A stretch of DNA of 64,000 nt. Source: Opisthorchis felineus (lineage: Eukaryota > Platyhelminthes > Trematoda > Opisthorchiida > Opisthorchiidae). Position 1 is the stretch's first letter, and each line of letters starts with the position of its first letter. Shown piece by piece: positions 1-9,479 of this stretch. Below the pieces are notes generated by a model. The model was not told the origin of the DNA. It saw nothing but the letters and a program-made list of their open reading frames with translations, and did not search any database. The DNA is taken from the NCBI GenBank assembly GCA_004794785.1, contig SJOL01003674.1, positions 125,769-189,768 of the forward strand. The letters are read 5' to 3'. The position numbers and the translations under genes are program-made.

Positions 1-600
1 AAGCCATTTTCGGTACACCAAGAATCAGTATGATGGTGAAAGTTAAGACAGGCCGCTTACTTGGTGGCAATTTCATAGATTGTAGAGATCCGCAGGTCTG
101 ATAGATTTAAAAGCAATTTCTTGGAAATTTTGGATGAGACAATGAGCTAGCCATGGCTTTTTGAATCAACATAACCGAGCAACCTTCAGTTCGGTCAACT
201 GATGACGCATCGTTTACATGTTAGCACTTAGTTGAATATGTCAGCAACAGGGTGCAAGAATAGCAAAACGATCATGAAAAATTTCATGAGCACCTCTAAT
301 CGAACAGTCAAATAGGACATGGACTCAACAGCTAACATGTTTCGCTTCAGACAATGGATAAAGTTTGAACTTACAAAAAAGACAAAACTAATCAGGACAA
401 GACAGATAAATGTCGGCCGATGCAACCTGGACTCTCTTCCACTGGGAACTTAGTAAGATCATGAAAGTACTACAGTTCCGGAAATGATAAGTAATCATGT
501 GAGCCCTTTACCAAACATTTGAAATATTGTGGGAATCTTCCTCGGTTGAACAACTTAGAAATGTGAAATCTAGGAATCCTGCATCCACTTACAACTAATC
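1..600. other. No assignable feature
   Basis: All frames are interrupted by stops and no repeat family found elsewhere in the window was recognised. The minus-strand open stretch at 228-425 is hydrophobic but has no recognisable motif. It is treated as chance. Confidence 0.4.
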
Positions 601-605
601 AGAAA

Positions 606-985
606 TTGTTCACATTCACATCACTCTCCTCTGGACAGCCGTCCTCCTGGGCTAGCGTAATTATTCTGGTGAGTCCACATCAAAGGGGAGAAGCACTGGT
701 CAGGAGTTGCGAGCTCCTTAGCAGTGCATATCCGATGGCCATACTGAGGTTTGAACTCCGGACATCTGACATGCGAGGCGAGCTTGTTACTAGCAATACA
801 CCAGCTCACGTTGGGCTCATCTGATTTTACGTCTGAACAGCCGAAAGTGTTCAAGCTTGAGCGATGTGATCGGTGTGCCCGATTACTCGAACAAAGACTC
901 AGTAACTGTCCTTATTGTGACGATCGGTTGCCCCGCTTGTCAGGACTTCCCAGTGAGATAGCGCCACGGACGCTTGAAACCTAAA
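606..985 (-). mobile_element. Family B short repeat (hammerhead SINE), copy B1
   Basis: Read on the minus strand this copy aligns over its length with copy B3 on the plus strand at 1148-1508. Shared blocks include the start near a GTTTCAAGCGTC block, a GAACA/TGTTC hairpin near 838-855, a B-box-like GTTCAAACC, TATGCACTG just before the hammerhead region, CCAGAATAATTA and a tail ending GTGAATGTGAAC. The layout (tRNA-like B box, about 30 nt, hammerhead module, tail) suggests a non-autonomous retroposon. The copy is decayed and encodes no protein. The family name is mine. Orientation is inferred from the promoter-like box. Confidence 0.7.
693..727 (-). ncRNA. Degenerate hammerhead-like motif in B1
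   Basis: On the minus strand GCACTG (722-727) and CAGTGC (693-698) form a perfect 6-bp stem I. The CUGAUGA position reads CTAAGGA, stem II has lost its loop and 3' strand, and GAAAC reads GCAAC. It is catalytically dead as read, but it shows where stem I lies in this family. Confidence 0.45.
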
Positions 986-1020
986 AATTGTCCAGCGAGT
1001 TTCAAGCGTCTGTAGCGCTA
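959..1020. repeat. Near-perfect palindrome at B1/B2 head-to-head junction
   Basis: GACGCTTGAAAC (969-980) is perfectly complementary to GTTTCAAGCGTC (999-1010), and TAGCGC (959-964) to GCGCTA (1015-1020). The centre is about 18 nt. It is explained by the 5' ends of two family B copies facing each other. Confidence 0.8.
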
Positions 1021-1100
1021 CCTGACTGGTGTGGACTCACCAGAAAAATCACGCCAGAATAGGAGGATGACTTTTCAGACGAGTGATGTGAATGTGAACA
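999..1100 (+). mobile_element. Family B copy B2, internally deleted
   Basis: It starts with the same 5' block as B1 (GTTTCAAGCGTC, then GCGCTACCTGACTGG) and jumps near 1029 to the 3' part (TGTGGACTCACCAGAA and GAGTGATGTGAATGTGAAC), both of which are in B1. The promoter and hammerhead portion are missing. Confidence 0.6.
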
Positions 1101-1147
1101 CTACATATCTCGCAACCATCCACAACAATAATAAATTATCTAACACG

Positions 1148-1508
1148 TTCCAGTCATCCGTGGAGCTACCTGGCTGGGGATTTCTGACAGGTGGGTCAGT
1201 CCATCGACACAACCAGTACAGCTGCTAGGTCGTCGTTCGAATAGTCGGGCGAGCCAATCACATCCGACAAGGGCGAACAAGTTTGCCTGTTCAGACATGA
1301 TAAAGCGGATGCACCCAGTGTGCAGTGACGCTTTCGCGTCGCATGTCAGACTTTCGGAGTCCAAGCTCCCGTACTGCCAAGAATATGCACTACTGATGAG
1401 CTCTAATAAGAGCGAAACTCCTTGCTGTAAATCCACCAGAATAATTACTTCAGGAGAGGAGAAGACTTGTTCGAACAAGGTTGATGTGGATGTGAACTTG
1501 CAGACCAA
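1148..1508 (+). mobile_element. Family B short repeat, copy B3
   Basis: This is the best preserved family B copy, inverted relative to B1. From 5' to 3' it has a block matching the B1 start (CCGTGGAGCTACCTGGCTGG), a GAACA/TGTTC hairpin, a tRNA-like stretch with a B-box-like GGAGTCCAAGCTCC, an intact hammerhead catalytic core at 1393-1418, CCACCAGAATAATTA and the tail GATGTGGATGTGAAC. The open frames over this region on both strands are unlike any protein and are not believed coding. Copies this close invite foldback rearrangement. Confidence 0.7.
1385..1430 (+). ncRNA. Hammerhead ribozyme core in B3
   Basis: CTGATGA (1393-1399) is followed by stem II GCTC (1400-1403), loop TAATAA (1404-1409), GAGC (1410-1413), and GAAA (1414-1417) then C. 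All conserved catalytic positions on both sides of stem II are present and stem II is a perfect 4-bp helix, like the Sm-alpha schistosome ribozyme. The 5' strand of stem I reads GCACTA. The expected 3' partner and a clear stem III with cleavage site are not evident after 1418, so this copy may fold poorly or cleave weakly. The motif is seen directly; activity is inferred. Confidence 0.65.
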
Positions 1509-1509
1509 A

Positions 1510-2572
1510 AGGTGTTGCCACGTTCATTTTCACAATTCATTTCCCTTGATCTCTTTTGTCAATAAGCGGCTATGATATTAGGGCGTGTACGCATTACAGC
1601 ATAAAAGTCGTCACTACAATAGAGAGTTGAAATGACCTACGATATGTAACGCAATAAAAATAAGAAAATGATTTTGGTTCTATTGGCCATTGTTGCAATA
1701 ATAGCTACACCTTCCCTCATGACAGGAATTTTAACGCCAGCAGTCTTACGTATCATGGGTTTCCTGACCAACTAATTTTTTGAACCGTTCTTTCAACACT
1801 CGGAAGGCCAAACACGGTACTCCAAGTGTGTATCAAGAATGTATATGCAAAAGCCACTAATCTGCTTTGTTCGTCTTATTGCACAAACTTGACTATGGGT
1901 ATCGACTCGTTAATCAAGCAGTCAACGATCCACGCAGCCTCAACTAATCAGTGACGGTAATGTGGCTGCTTCACTGCTGATTTTACTCACCAATCTCATG
2001 TGCACTGATTAGTAACAATCGGCGATTTCACATCGCCTTGAGTTACGATCTGTTCCACCGAGCGACCTTTTTTTGACTACCAGGGTACATAGTTGATCCC
2101 AGGATTTACGGGCGTTGGGCATTTCCGCAAGATGCGAAGATGGCACTTATCCAGATATGGTACCAAGCAGATAACCCATGTTTTAACTTTTACGGCAATG
2201 ATCTTGGATAATCTTATAATACCACCAAAGGTACACCACAAAAGCATCTCAGATATGCACCGGGGGGGGTGTTCCCCGATTCTTAGCGGAACGATGTGAA
2301 TAAAAATTAGTGTGCCGTAAAGTCGTTGCTCTCTGGACAAACTACTTTCATAAAAAGCTCTCTTGATAACTTCCGGTCAGTCTTATGAATCTTTTTACTA
2401 GTGATGATCCTCTTCGAACAGGTCACATCCCACACGGCCTGTGTCTTCTCAGGTGGCGTATCGACATTTTTATCCCAATAACTTAATCAAAATTTCCGGC
2501 TCTTGTTTTCACAAGCAGAATTGAGAATTGCCTAAGCTCTTTGCAAAAGGACGACCAAGATGGTCCGGTTAC
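1510..2572. other. No assignable feature
   Basis: AT-leaning sequence without a convincing frame. The overlapping open stretches near 2077-2340 on both strands show no family motif. Confidence 0.4.
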
Positions 2573-2857
2573 TCAATGCGAAACATAAATGGTGTTCGTC
2601 TGGTGCACGCGGGCTAATCTGACAAAGTAAGCCACCGCCCAATCCAAATCGAGCTTCACTGTACTGGAGACATCGAGCCAACTGTTGCGATCATTCATTC
2701 CGCCGAAAGGGTTAACAAACTCATGGCAAACCTGGAGGAATATTTTTCGCGTGACGAATCTCCCGTTAATGAGACCTAAAAAACAGTTGGCAAGATTAAC
2801 GACAAATTTGCGCGACGCAGAGATAGATTTCGGGGTCAACGAGGCCAAGCGCTGCAC
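2573..2857 (-). pseudogene. Possible retroelement RT fragment
   Basis: A 94-codon minus-strand open stretch contains GLINGRFVTRKIF and, about 20 residues later, SWLDVSSTVKLDLDWAVAYF. The spacing and pattern (GR plus TR, then SW, then a ..V..DL.W motif) faintly resemble the end of the reverse transcriptase in tyrosine-recombinase (DIRS/PAT-like) retroelements. There is no neighbouring RNase H or recombinase. It could equally be a chance frame. Confidence 0.22.
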
Positions 2858-2859
2858 AA

Positions 2860-4740
2860 TTACTCATCGATAATTTTAGACCTGTCGGGAAAGGCGATGA
2901 TAGCTATCGGTTGCCATAGATTTAACGATATAAACGCGCACAAACTCTAAGCCCACTGACGCAAAACCACATATTCCTTTCGCCATGACATTGTATGGGG
3001 TGACAAGACAACAGTGTAGTTGTGTGGCCTTGACGACTGTGGCTTACTGAAGATAGCCACCCACCCATTCCTTACCCCCAGCTTCACACGTGTGCATAAT
3101 GGCATTGACAATTAGGACCCAGGAAACCGAAACTGGTGTGAATTTTCTAGGAGGTGCGAACATCTAAGGACAGCTGTTTCCCGAGTGTGTCCACCCGTAT
3201 TTGTGTGTTCTGGTGCGTGCCTGTTTTTGTCCGGGTTAATAATTAACGTTGACCGGCTGTATGGTATTGTCGGCAGGTTCGCCCATCACACTTTCACACA
3301 ATGCAAACAGTCCGTAGGCTGCACCGGGTGCTGGTTACACTGTATGTGGAAGTAAGGACGGGTATGCCAATTCCGAAGTGTCCGGTGCCTATAAACTTAA
3401 CCCGTTCTGCCAGTGTGGCGCTGATTTCCAGGGTTCGAAATGGAGGAAGGGCCGTTTGCATTTGAACAAGGAACTGCAAATTCGAGCCTTTAGGCCCTCA
3501 TCGAAAGAAAGACTTTCGGCACTGGGAAGCCTTGAGCTACATTTCTAACTTGCGGCGGACACATGTGAGAAGCGCACATACAGTGCAATACTATGAGTGT
3601 TGTTTAGATGCAATCGCAATATCAGGTACAGCTCGCAGTTTGCTTTCTCCTCCTTTACAAGTGGCTATGTTGATCAGCTGATGGAACGCGAATGCTGTTC
3701 AATGTACATTTTTCGAAGATGAAACACCTAAGCAGCTACACTTAGGTCGTAGTAGAACACCCAAAAATATGAACAGTGTTTTCAGCAAGAACAAAGAAAG
3801 TTATGTGTTCACAATGACACTCTAGTAACAAAATGCTGTGAACTAGAGGTAGTTGTTCCCTAGCAAAAAACAGGTATCTTTCGGGAGGAACTTAACTAGT
3901 GGAACATGCTTAACACGGTGAGCTGTTCTTTCAACCCACAGGCAAGAGTGTATGAACTTGATCATGGTAATAATTTCTAACTTACCACTACTGCCACAAA
4001 ATAATGTTGAGAGATCGGCCTTTATTTTGCTCACCTATATCAAATGCAATCAGTTACTCCATAACAGCCATCCCAAGGAGGTACCAAGTATGGTGTCCCT
4101 GTCCTTGGTTTCGTTCTCTGTGATAAATTTCCGCACTAAATGAACTTTTAACTCGCGATAATTTGCCTTGTATTCCATCCGTGAAGGCTCAGTTAATTAC
4201 GATCCACAACTAACTGAAGACCGTGTCGTTTATACACAGTTGTCGAGTGATAAGTTTTGCTGGTGCATGTTGTGATCAACACCGTTCAAATAGAAAATGT
4301 TTGGGTAAATTTTCATCGAAGTCTTAGCTCTGTGGGGTTAACAGAGGTAAAACTGCGACAGTGTTAGAAGTAACTCTCCGTAACCATCACTGTAAGGTCA
4401 TAACCGACCAAAATGCTTTAGCACACTGAACAATTCGGTGTAGCAAGACTGTGATGGTCTAGGAGTTTCAATGGCCACCATCGTGCGAAATGAGTCACGT
4501 TAAATCGTTGCTAAATAAAGAGAGTCATAAGATAGAATTCGGGATTTGGTTTATTCGTATTTCAGGGCTCAAGTCTCTCCGAATTGAACACTGTTCAGCA
4601 TATTTCCAAGGCTATTCCCATCCTTGTCTGCAGAGCTCCGCCCTAATGCTGTGGATATCCCAGAGTGGTCAGTCTACAACGGTGCTAGATTTGACTCTCT
4701 GTGAACATCGTTGTACAGATAGAGCCTAATAAGGCCTATC
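2860..4740. other. No assignable feature
   Basis: Short chance frames only. No member of the repeat families described here was recognised. Confidence 0.4.
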
Positions 4741-4741
4741 G

Positions 4742-5170
4742 CTAGCTAGCCATATGTGTGTGCGTAGGATGTGTCTCAGGGGGGTCACCATATCTTCGTT
4801 TGCATGTACTGTGGGACTTAAAAGCAAGAAATGAAATTACAGGCCACAAGTTAGGTACGCTGATGGCTTTAGAACCGCCCTCCTTCGTATACCATCCGGT
4901 CTTGTCGTCTATGGTCCAGTCCGTAAACACGGTTTCTGCACATACGGTTCAGCACTCAGGAGTTACGTATTTTGCGCGGGATCCATCGGTGTAGCTCGGT
5001 ATGAAGGGCTGCTCCAAAAAGGAAGGCAGTCCACCCTTTTTGTCCCTTCCAACGACCTTACAAATGGATTTAACTGCCTTGATGTCGTCAATTTCGTCCG
5101 GAGGCACTATGTCAAAAACTGCTGTTTGATAAAGTTTGGAATAACTTGGTCTAGTATGAGGTAAATCCAT
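4742..5170 (-). other. Unassigned open stretches, possible exon or decayed element
   Basis: Two minus-strand frames follow one another: 4949-5170 (contains PPDEIDDIKAVKSICK and SYTDGSRAKYVTPEC) and 4742-4930 (contains FTDWTIDDKTGWYTKEGG). The composition is protein-like, and a TDGS motif is common at the start of retroelement RNase H domains, but no further catalytic residues line up. A frame change and stop separate the pieces. Function unknown. Confidence 0.2.
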
Positions 5171-7570
5171 TAGTAGAAATTGATGTAAACTACTTCTACT
5201 TAAGCCAACTATAATTCCAACAACTGAACTATTAAAAAAAAGGTACTCGAAACTTTCGCCGAACAGGTGGCATTGATCTCTGTTTATTTGGTTGGAACGT
5301 CACTCCACTTGGACCTTTTACATTTATATCTTTTGTCAAATGAGATGGGATAACTCTGAAACATTCGTCTTTCGCATCCGCCTAATTGATCACCACCTAG
5401 TCTTCCAATGCAACAATAACTTGGTTTTATTGCAAACTGTTAAATAACCGCAGTGCCTAACCGTACGCACTACGCGTACTGTGCCAGTTTCTTAAGCCAA
5501 GGCGGGTAAACGTTGCGCTAACAGCGTCGCAGAATGTGCAAGCCTATACTTGTCCCGCACGTCAAACTCCCCATTGTGAGCCGACCCCAATACAGAGTAA
5601 AGCGAATGCCAGAAGTTTCACACCATTCCCGTTGACGAACAACGGTTTTTCATGTTTGTCAAAACAGGTAATGTCAAATAGAAGTGACGTTTGACCGTTC
5701 TCGAAATCTGTGTATGGACTTCCATGCACCTATTCACGTCCAAGGACCGAGAGCAGAGGCTTCAAGTTTTTGGGTCTCATGTATCAGCCGTTTATAAAAA
5801 TCTCGATAACATGAGATTCCAGCCAGATTCCCGTGTCGTTGTCATGAACAGTAGGTACAGCTGCTTGTTGGGAATCTCCGAACGGTTCTATTACCTCATA
5901 CCTACTCTATCGATCTCCATCGTACAATCGGAAATCCTGTTACCGTAGATTCATTCAAATAAATCCAGTACAACACAATAGCAGGCGCAAAGTTTGTCGT
6001 GACATTATCCCAACGAAATAAGCGACAATACCGTAGCCACGTGTTTCAGTGCATGAATCTGCAGCAAAAGGAAGCGTGAATTAGTTCCGTGTGCTGCCAT
6101 AAAGCGTCCGTCTCACTGGCAAAACTTGTTCTAATGCCTGAATACAGTCTATCATGCGCCAGGCATGTCAGCATATATGGTGTCAGTATATGTTGTTGTC
6201 TCATTCAGCCATGCGGATGCGCGTTTAACAGATATAAGATGCAGAATGAAAGATAATCCAATCCCAACCTCGAAAATGTGTCCTCCCTAAAACTCAACCA
6301 GTGGGTGCTCTAGAAGTGCCGAAATAAGAGAAGGGTTGTACATTAGCGACAGCATTAACTGAGATCGCCAAAACCTGCTGACTATAATCTATACTCTTCG
6401 TTTAGCTGCATTGCTTTTGCCTTGGATCCTATTTAAATGTGGACATTTTATTCAACTCATTGGAAGAGAATTCGGGGAGTAGAAGTCTGGACTTTAAGAC
6501 GGAGCGGTTGTATGACCAGACGACTAATAGGACTTATAGGACTAAGCTTGCATTCATCTTTCACCACCCAATGTCGGTTTTTGCAAGGACGTTCACGACG
6601 CAGAAATTCCGCCTAAAGCTGATGAGATTGGACAGACCACTCACCACGTACGAGACGTTCTATGTATTCATAAGGGCGAAATGCCAGAACCCCATTCACC
6701 AGAAGTGATTTCAGGATAGTGTCGTTGATATCAGAAAACACGCTGTTTTGTGGGACACTATTCTGGAAAAATATCTTGCCTGTCCGTTATTTGTCACAGA
6801 AATCATGATGCATTTTTCTTTATGCCACCCCGGTTTTTTAACGTCAAATCGCTGCTACTAAACATGAATCATCGGTCAATAAACTACAGTTACCATGAAC
6901 AGACGGTAAATTTCCGCGGGCTTCTCAAAGTATACAGACCGAGGTGACGTTGCACTGCATACAACGCATGCACCCGTGAAAATTGAAGTGAATTATGTAG
7001 AGAATTATGGCCTACCGTTCTAAGTGTCAGTGCGCCTCTTTTGGAGTTAACTTAGGCTCCAAGAGGAAGCCTAAGAGCTCACTTATTTGGCACTGAAATT
7101 GTCGAAGATTTCCGTGACCAGGTGCACACCAGCAATAGTAAAAAAGTTCCAACGAATACAACAAATCGGCCTCCGTGTCCTCCAAAGTAAACTCCACAGC
7201 CGAGGTTCTGAAAATCAATCGTAGTTGTACTCGAAGGGTTTCAGAGCACTTATACGTTTTTGACACAATACGCTTAACGCGATCCTGAGTACCGCACCAC
7301 GTTGGATACAGTGCAGATGCGATTGGTGAAAAAGTAGTGCACGTGAATCCCGCAACCGTCCTAAATCAGCTTGTGTCACAAAACTTATGCAGCGGCTCTA
7401 ATGAGCCAATCAGTGCTGAGTGATAAATTCAAGTAGGACGTCGAGTAATCAGCAACCATTTCGTTGTCTTTCCATCAGCTGATATCCAGCCCAAGTGCCG
7501 TAGACTTTTTGGCCATGTCTGCATACACTGGATATGTGCTCAGATCGGTAAAACAAAAATACGTATGATA
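5171..7570. other. No assignable feature
   Basis: Interrupted frames. The plus-strand stretches at 5691-5948 and 6439-6708 have no recognised domain or splice context. Confidence 0.4.
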
Positions 7571-7576
7571 AGGCTC

Positions 7577-7750
7577 CGCGAAATACACACACCTTCAAAT
7601 CAAATTTTGTTCTAACTGGAAACTGAAATGAATTCCAACTGAATCTCGTTTATGGCACTCTTTGGCAAAATGTGCTACATGAAAAACCACATCGTGTTTC
7701 GTCGAGATATCGCAATTCATTTTCCTGAGGGCACACGGCACTCGTGAGAT
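7577..7750 (+). repeat. Foldback family M, copy M4 (left arm plus core)
   Basis: It shares the arm blocks GCGAAATACACACACCTTCA, CCAACTGAATCTCGTTTATG and AATGTGCTACA with other M copies. It also shares an internal block with M1 (GATATCGCA, ATTTTCCTGA and GGCACAC near 7706-7736), showing they are one family rather than similar termini. The right arm is missing. Confidence 0.5.
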
Positions 7751-7867
7751 TTCTAAAAACCTCTCGACAGCCCACAATCGATTTTGTCCCGCTTATGGCT
7801 CGCTAGGTAAGGGCGGTCCCCGGATTTTCATTAATCTATTATTCTATATGAATACCAAATTATACAC

Positions 7868-7945
7868 AATTCGCGAAATGCACTCACTTTAAGATTAAGT
7901 TGGTTTTAAGGAGAGACTCAACCAAATCCCTGGTAAATTTCCCTT
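7868..7945 (+). repeat. Foldback family M, copy M5 (left arm only)
   Basis: TTCGCGAAATGCACTCACTT followed by TTGGTTTTAAGGAGAGACTC matches the outer part of the M terminal arms, including the TTTTAACGGGAGGC-like segment. Confidence 0.5.
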
Positions 7946-8145
7946 TTACGACATTTCTCAACTGTACCCCACCTGATAGCCTCAAAGCAGGTCGAAAGCA
8001 GTCGTAGGCTGTCAAAGAGTTTCAGCCGACTTGTGAGTAGAGTGTTCTATCGAAAATATAATAAAACTCAGTACCACTACTATTACTAATAATCATATAG
8101 TAACACAGTACGGCAGCCAATATCCAGGCACTGGGAAAACTGCCC

Positions 8146-8212
8146 ATATATANNNNNNNNNNNNNNNNNNNNNNNNNNNNNNNNNNNATATATATATATA
8201 TATATATATATA
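8146..8212. repeat. AT dinucleotide repeat containing a 35-base N gap
   Basis: ATATATA precedes N at 8153-8187, and a pure AT/TA tract follows to 8212. The gap is an assembly artefact in a microsatellite, so its true length is unknown. Confidence 0.95.
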
Positions 8213-8474
8213 GACCAAACAAATGAAATGAAATGACAAAGGGAGTCGAATCAGCCAAGCTAAAAATCAATAGTAAGGGGCTGCAATGCTCGTCAGGATA
8301 GTGTTTGAAACTCACTTGGGGTTAAGATGTGGTTTACTGGCCGAGTGAGTGTTAATGCTTGTAGGGAGCGTCCCCGAATAAAAAGTTAAGGTTTGTAAAT
8401 TCAACGCTAACCTGCTATCTTGTGTATGTGAGAAAAATTGAACTGTTAGTGGCACGCTGTTATCATTTGGGGGT

Positions 8475-8850
8475 AATCGCCGTAATTTGTTTAGACATTA
8501 GCTTGGATATCTTCCTTATTGCTTGACCAATAAACCTGTATCCGCAGGAGCAGGATACGAAATAAACGCCCATAAAATCTGTGATAAGGAAGCTTGTCCT
8601 TTAGGCATTGTCTGATGAGGGAGGGAGTGCTGAAAACGACCCTTGATTCGGCTGAGGAAGTTTGAGGAAGTTTTATTGGATCTTCGGACCAGGATTTTCC
8701 CGACCCGTTCGCCTTTGATAGGCAAGAGTACGCACAAAGTTTCACAATGTCTATTGTATATAGCATGTTTGAGAGGTCCGTGTAGTAAGCGTTTTCCAAT
8801 AAATTTGCCTGCACGACCATTCCCTCCTGACATGCTCACAAGGAGTCCTA
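8475..8850 (-). pseudogene. Penelope-like element fragment with GIY-YIG-like end
   Basis: Across three minus-strand frames the conceptual product reads LPIKGERVGKILVRRSNK, then STPSLIRQCLKDKLP, then GVYFVSCSCGYRFIGQAIRK. This order (a KG-x-x-VG-x-IL block, a P-x-L-x-x-x-LKDKLP block, then a cysteine-rich YF...FIGQ segment) matches the end of the RT and the start of the GIY-YIG endonuclease in Penelope-like retroelements of flukes. At least two frameshifts break it. A related, longer fragment lies at 48285-48840. The assignment rests on remembered family patterns. Confidence 0.55.
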
Positions 8851-9360
8851 ACTCTTCCGCCGGGCTTACAGTACTGCCCTACCGAAATAATTAAATAAAG
8901 TTAATTTAATTTATACATGTGCCAACAGTTGCTTTCGTTGCAACGAGTTGCTAATTGTTCGGATAAGATTCATCTCAACACCTCAGTAAGCCAGTCCTGT
9001 GCTGAGCTCATTGGGTATAATGAACTGTGTACGACTATAGTCGAAGATGGCGCATGATTTACAGAGCGCTCTCAAGCACAGCCAAATGATCTAGAAGATT
9101 CTCGAATGAAAGAGACCCTTTTTTTTAAGTTGTACCAGCCGACACTAGTGGACACTTGGTTCGTTCTGCCTGTGGCTCATCAATATCGCCTTTACTGTAG
9201 AGCAGCATGGTACAGTAGGAAGTTTACTAAAGTGTCCCATTTTGGGAATAACAGAAAACGAATCGGATGGGTTTGATGGCACAGTGTATTTGGATTTTTC
9301 CTCTTCAATTTTATGGGTTGCTACTAAGCTCTATGTAGCGATTAAGAGGCAGTCTTTTGT

Positions 9361-9470
9361 TAAGTTTTCCAAGCCATATCCAGCGAAGCAGTGAAAAACC
9401 GGCTCGTCTTTCTGGGACTCAGTGCTACATATAGCGGGCTTCGATCCATGGGTCACTAGGCCTTTAGAGT
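9361..9470 (-). mobile_element. Decayed hammerhead-like SINE, copy I
   Basis: On the minus strand a B-box-like GGATCGAAGCCC is followed about 20 nt later by GCACTGAGTCCCAGAAAGACG, CCGG and CACTGCTTC. This parallels family L (GCACTG, CTGATGAGTCCC, GACGAAAC, CAGTGCTTC) with the TGA of CTGATGA lost and GAAA reading GAGC. The hammerhead-equivalent part is 9385-9426. The copy is more diverged than the other L copies. Confidence 0.4.
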
Positions 9471-9479
9471 TATATTACT

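Noticed and set aside
1140..1508. 122-codon minus-strand frame with several Cys residues.
   Set aside because: It runs antisense through repeat copy B3. The DNA-level alignment to B1 explains the sequence better.
8610..8640. Isolated CTGATGA (also near 200, 9680, 13205 and 20170).
   Set aside because: None is followed by a paired stem II and GAAAC at the right distance, and none lies in a SINE copy.
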